From contig NZ_JAPMOU010000028.1 of NCBI RefSeq assembly GCF_028858535.1, forward strand, positions 1 to 64,000: 64,000 nucleotides of DNA, given 5' to 3'. The notes below the pieces were generated by a model, which searched no databases, had not been told where the DNA came from, and saw nothing but the letters and a program-made list of their open reading frames with translations. The DNA comes from Spartinivicinus poritis. GTDB lineage: Bacteria; Pseudomonadota; Gammaproteobacteria; Pseudomonadales; Zooshikellaceae. Both the position numbers and the translations under genes were made by a program. Below are positions 60,519 to 64,000 of this stretch, piece after piece (position 1 is the first letter of the stretch; each line of letters begins with the position of its first letter).

Positions 60519-61073
60519 TTAATGATGGGTTGTGCCACCTTCATTTATAGCTTTTACTTCAAATATGCCATGATCACAGCCTTCTTCTGCTTCACTTTGT
60601 AATTGTTCTGCATGGGTAGTAAGAGAATAACCCAAGCGTTCTACAATTTGATCCATAGCCCCGGCAAACCAGCCAGTAAACATATATTCTAATTTACGGT
60701 TTACTTTTCCATAGTGATAAACAAAAGCAGAATGATCTAAACGCACTTTGGCATAGCCTTTCTCTAAATCAATATCTTCAATTGAAAAAATACCCCAGCC
60801 ACGTTGAGAAAGCCTGCGCATGTAGTGCTCAAAAACTTCTACACCAAATATATCGTGTTCTTTAGCTTCTTGTTGGCACCAATAATAGGCAGATTTATAG
60901 CCGGCTTGATAAAGAATCTCGGCGTACTTATCGGCACCTAACGCATCTTCAATAACCGTGTGGTTATTCATAAAAAAATGGCGTGGTACATATAACATGG
61001 GGAGTGCATCGGTAGTCCAAACCCCAGTTTCTGCATCAACATTAATTGGTACTTCAGGTGCTCTATGACCCAT
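60519..61073 (-). CDS. Conserved protein of the dgc operon (4-vinyl-reductase/V4R-like)
   Basis: A 184-residue soluble protein matching in position and style the conserved gene next to dgcA in Pseudomonas. Seen: MLYVPRHFFMNNHTVIEDALGADKYAEIL, the V4R-like core GWGIFSIEDIDLEKGYAKVRLDHSAF, and GWFAGAMDQIVERLGYS. The biochemical role is not established; ligand binding is likely. I start at the ATG at 61073, with gggga seven bases upstream, rather than the in-frame ATG at 61088. It begins two bases after the dipeptidase-like gene stop. Confidence 0.85.
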   Translation of the reverse strand: MGHRAPEVPINVDAETGVWTTDALPMLYVPRHFFMNNHTVIEDALGADKYAEILYQAGYKSAYYWCQQEAKEHDIFGVEVFEHYMRRLSQRGWGIFSIEDIDLEKGYAKVRLDHSAFVYHYGKVNRKLEYMFTGWFAGAMDQIVERLGYSLTTHAEQLQSEAEEGCDHGIFEVKAINEGGTTHH

Positions 61074-61075
61074 TA

Positions 61076-62053
61076 TTATTCTCCCCATACGGCTTTTAAA
61101 GTGCGTAACCAGTTTTCACCCATTACTTTACGAATTTTGTGTTCAGACCAACCTCTTCTCATCATGGCATCAGTCAGGTTGGGAAACTCACCAATAGTGC
61201 GGAAACCAGCAGGGTTAACAATCTTGCCGAAATTAGTTAGAGAGCGGGCATAACCCTTATCATGAGTGAGCCAGTCGAAGAAGGCTTTATCATGACCTTG
61301 GGTAAAGTCGGTACCAATGCCTACACAGTCTTCACCAACAATATTGATGATGTAGTCAATTGCTTCAATGTAATCATCAACAGTGGCGTTTACCCCCTGT
61401 TTTAAGAATGGGGTAAACATGGTTACACCAATAAAACCGCCACGATCAGCAATAAATTTTAAGTCTTCATCGGATTTATTTCGGGGGTGTTCTTTAAGGC
61501 CGGCGGGTAAACAATGGGAATAACAAACAGGTTTGGTTGATGCTTCAATAACATCCATAGAGGTTTTGGCGCCTACATGAGAAAGGTCGCACATGATACC
61601 TACCCGGTTCATTTCAGCGACTACTTCGCGGCCGAAGTCAGATAAGCCACGGTCGCTTTCATAACAGCCGGTGCCAATCAGGTTTTGGGTGTTGTAAGCC
61701 ATTTGCACGATGCCAACACCCAGTTCTTTAAACACTTGAATGTAGCCAAGTTTGTCTTCAAAGGCGTGTGCATTTTGAAAGCCTAAGATAATACCGGTTT
61801 TGTTAAGTTCTTTTGCCCGTAAGATGTCCTTGGTGGTTCTTACTTGCATTATTAGATCGCTGTGATCTTCAAAAAACTGGTGAAATTCAGAAATGTTGTT
61901 AACCGTGTTTTGAAATCCTTCCCAAACGGACACGGTACAGTTAGCTGCGGTTAGGCCCCCTCGGCGCATATCCTCAAACAGCTCACGGCCCCACTTGGCA
62001 ATAATTAAACCGTCTATCACAATTGAGGTATCATGCAGCTCGCTGGATGTCAT
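61076..62053 (-). CDS. Membrane dipeptidase (M19)-like protein of the dgc operon
   Basis: A 325-residue TIM-barrel protein of the renal-dipeptidase family. FQNAHAFEDKLGYI, VQMAYNTQNLIGTGC, CDLSHVGAKTSMDVI, CYSHCLPAGLKEHPRN and GIGTDFTQGHD are visible. The usual first zinc motif HxD near the N-terminus is replaced (IDGLIIAKWGREL), so one metal site is probably altered. The gene leads the leftward dgc operon, as its counterpart does in Pseudomonas. The true substrate is unknown; a non-peptide amide or amine compound is possible. Confidence 0.88.
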   Translation of the reverse strand: MTSSELHDTSIVIDGLIIAKWGRELFEDMRRGGLTAANCTVSVWEGFQNTVNNISEFHQFFEDHSDLIMQVRTTKDILRAKELNKTGIILGFQNAHAFEDKLGYIQVFKELGVGIVQMAYNTQNLIGTGCYESDRGLSDFGREVVAEMNRVGIMCDLSHVGAKTSMDVIEASTKPVCYSHCLPAGLKEHPRNKSDEDLKFIADRGGFIGVTMFTPFLKQGVNATVDDYIEAIDYIINIVGEDCVGIGTDFTQGHDKAFFDWLTHDKGYARSLTNFGKIVNPAGFRTIGEFPNLTDAMMRRGWSEHKIRKVMGENWLRTLKAVWGE

Positions 62054-62737
62054 ACTGTTTACCTTCTAATTAGTAATGGCTTATTTTTGTTAACATTTTC
62101 ATACCCAACACGCATGGTGGATATAGATTCCTTGAACTTCTGGCCAGTCTAGCACCAGGATTAAACGAAACTTTCCATTGAAAGCGACAGAGCTATGTGC
62201 AAAACCGTCACTAACTCAGCAGGCTACAGCGGCCCAATTCCAAGGCTTTTAGGCTTTGTGGTTACTTCGGAATGCTTGAATAAATTATGGAGAGATAAGG
62301 AATATTTGATATTGATAGACAGGTTTACAGTAGACGGTTCTTGATTGTTTGAATACTTTCAAAGGTGAATATATTAAATATCGCAGAGCAATAGACAAAA
62401 ATATATCCATGAAGGTTATTTCATAAGTATAAAAAATACATGGATAATTTAAGCTGATTTTAATAAAAAATAAATCGTGATTAGTGCTTGGCTAATTATC
62501 TAGAAAGCGGGCGTCAGGGACAGCGAGGGTTATTCCCGTAATGGTATTTTATTAACCCTTCTCCACCCGCTTGTGTCGTATATTAAATGATATTCTGAAT
62601 AAATTAAACCTTAAATATAAAAGAAGTTTTGCAATATAGCTGATAGTAAAGGCTTTTATTGTCTAATCAAAACTTCTAATTGGGCGGCATGCACAAAAAC
62701 TGAAGAGAGTTCCCGTAAGTGTTTACTTATAATCAAG
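62054..62737. other. Promoter region of the dgc operon
   Basis: About 680 bp without a supportable gene. It should hold the operon promoter and any binding site for a glycine-betaine/dimethylglycine regulator; I could not place one. Confidence 0.45.
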
Positions 62738-62929
62738 CTATTTGCTGTAGGCTTTATCTAATACAACCGTTTCTTTTTCGTTTGTCATCATTTTTTTTAT
62801 GGCACGGTTTGCAAATGCAGCTGACATATCAAGTAGGTTGTGATACACCACAGGGTCAGGGTTACTGAGATAAACAAGATCATCAGGAGTTGTATTTAGT
62901 ACTTGCTGGTCTACTTTCCAAGGGGTCAT
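62738..62929 (-). CDS. Small hypothetical protein
   Basis: A 63-residue frame beginning MTPWKVDQQVLNTTPDDLVYL and ending VVLDKAYSK. Composition is normal for a soluble protein, there is no long gene on the other strand, and gga lies about eight bases upstream of the ATG. No family recognised; could be chance. Confidence 0.4.
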   Translation of the reverse strand: MTPWKVDQQVLNTTPDDLVYLSNPDPVVYHNLLDMSAAFANRAIKKMMTNEKETVVLDKAYSK

Positions 62930-63704
62930 ATCTTAGGTCCATTGTTTTTGTTGGCATTACTACTATTTTCAATAGTGTATTTGTAGTAATACCAGTTTTA
63001 TACCCACTAAGGGTATAGACTAAGCAGCCATCTTTTCTATAGATGCTACCACCTTTCTAGCTAGACAACCAAAAGCGATACTGCTTTTAAACATTGCAGC
63101 TAATTAGTTTATAGCTAGGAGTAGCAACAGAGTATTTGCTAGCAATGTTCATACTTCGCTTGTACTAGATACTAACCAGCAATTGGTTATAAATTGAATT
63201 AGGGTTTTTACGGATATGCTTAAAGTAATAGTTATATTAGGTAGTTTCTTGTTTTATATTCTGTTTTTTTATGAAAGTTGGTAATAGCTTAAAAATAAAT
63301 TAAATGGCGAGAGTGCGCATTAACTCACTTTGATTGGTAATTATACTTATGTGTAGTTAGCGAAAATATATAATACGACTTAAGTATAATATATGTGACT
63401 GGCTTCTAAAAAATATTTTTGAAATTGCAAGATTAATAAAGATTTGTCTGGCTTGCTGTGAATTTGTCACCTTAATAAAATTGCAAGTTATGTATATACA
63501 TTTGGCTTCTGGGTTTGGTACAAAAGTACTTTAAAATTAGTGCTGCAAGGATTGTGTTTTAAATGAAGTATTACTAATAAAGTTGTAATCCTCTTGGTAT
63601 GTTTTCTTTATTAGTAATATTTAAAAATTAACTTGAATTTCTGAGTTTCCTTAAGTCAATCAGACTAAAATAATAATGAGATGTAACTGGGAAGGAGATA
63701 GTTC
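62930..63704. other. AT-rich spacer with a TATACCC palindrome
   Basis: About 775 bp. The only structure is the perfect palindrome TATACCC-ACTAA-GGGTATA at 62999-63017, the two ends of the repeat family brought together. The rest looks like promoter DNA for the gene at 63705. Confidence 0.5.
62999..63017. repeat. Minimal TATACCC...GGGTATA palindrome
   Basis: TATACCCACTAAGGGTATA has perfect 7-bp arms with a 5-base centre. The arms are identical to the ends of the elements at 9010-9135 and 52263-52438. Confidence 0.6.
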
Positions 63705-64000
63705 ATGATTGTTAAAATAAAATCAATCGTTTTTATGATAGGGGTATTAAGTTTTAGTGTCTATGCAGAGGAAGCTCCTATAAATTCTGTAGAAAGAATT
63801 GTGGACTCATTACAAGAGTGGGGGAAAGACCCTGATATAGTTGAGTTTGTGAAAGAACATAATAAAAAAGGGCTTACACTAGTGGTAATTAAAGAGCGAG
63901 ATAAAGAATGGAAACATGCTAAAAATCTAAGTCGTTTCATGACAGATTTGATGCAAAACAAGGCTGCTAAACGTTTATTAGAGCTTGAAAAATCTAAGCC
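63705..64000 (+). CDS. Secreted protein, 5' part only (possible Cache/PDC sensor-type domain)
   Basis: The frame opens at 63705 with a strong ribosome site (gaaggaga) and runs to the window edge without a stop (98 codons). It has a signal peptide (IVFMIGVLSFSVYA, cleavage near Ala/Glu-Glu). The mature part reads SLQEWGKDPDIVEFVKEHNK, then LVVIKERDKEWK. That pattern recalls periplasmic Cache/PDC-like proteins, in which '-VxxVKxxNxx...IxxxDxxW' recurs, but the call is tentative. Confidence 0.65.
   Translation, partial: MIVKIKSIVFMIGVLSFSVYAEEAPINSVERIVDSLQEWGKDPDIVEFVKEHNKKGLTLVVIKERDKEWKHAKNLSRFMTDLMQNKAAKRLLELEKSK

Overview
The window reads as chromosome of a marine gammaproteobacterium. The block mnmG-rsmG-parA-parB-atpIBEFHAGDC-glmU-glmS is in the order known from Pseudomonas and relatives, and the ATP synthase c subunit is of that type. 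A dimethylglycine-catabolism operon is laid out as in Pseudomonas. The AT-rich spacers, RTX and SpvB-like genes and short repeats would fit a Zooshikella/Spartinivicinus-like member of the Oceanospirillales; that placement is inference.

Layout. (1) 1-9,000: a truncated secreted SpvB-like protein with identical FG-GAP repeats, a large ACP/acyl-AMP ligase/acyltransferase fusion, a YjiH-type membrane protein, a GST-fold protein and a GAF protein. (2) 9,200-25,500: a leftward housekeeping block comprising glmS, glmU, the complete F1Fo ATP synthase, parB, parA, rsmG and mnmG. It is followed on the right by three phased DnaA boxes, a candidate origin. (3) 26,000-34,700: accessory genes. These are a secreted M4 metalloprotease with a lectin-like tail, a Tat-exported multicopper oxidase, a class-3 lipase, flavohaemoglobin, an ArsR-type regulator with a GST, a membrane-anchored glutaredoxin, and a PIN toxin whose antitoxin survives only as a C-terminal remnant. 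(4) 34,800-43,130: a leftward RTX locus. Two paralogous small proteins precede three open frames that appear to be pieces of one protein of about 2,447 residues. The pieces are separated by a one-base shift in a T7 run and by a 110-bp element with terminal inverted repeats. (5) 43,600-51,660: a type IV pilus minor-pilin operon, fimT-pilV-pilW-pilX-pilY1-pilE. (6) 52,500-62,100: a coiled-coil membrane protein, then the leftward dimethylglycine operon: dipeptidase-like protein, 4-vinyl-reductase-type protein, dgcA, dgcB, etfA, etfB. (7) 62,700-64,000: a small ORF and the start of a secreted protein cut by the window edge.

Working together: DgcA/DgcB with the dedicated EtfAB pair would demethylate dimethylglycine and pass electrons to the membrane chain. 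GlmS and GlmU supply UDP-GlcNAc. ParA, ParB and the DnaA boxes mark the origin-proximal region. Two families of intergenic repeats are scattered through the window: C/G-rich inverted pairs and elements ending in TATACCC/GGGTATA.

Limits: all family calls come from reading motifs, with no database search. Several start codons were moved inward to an ATG or GTG with a better ribosome binding site.
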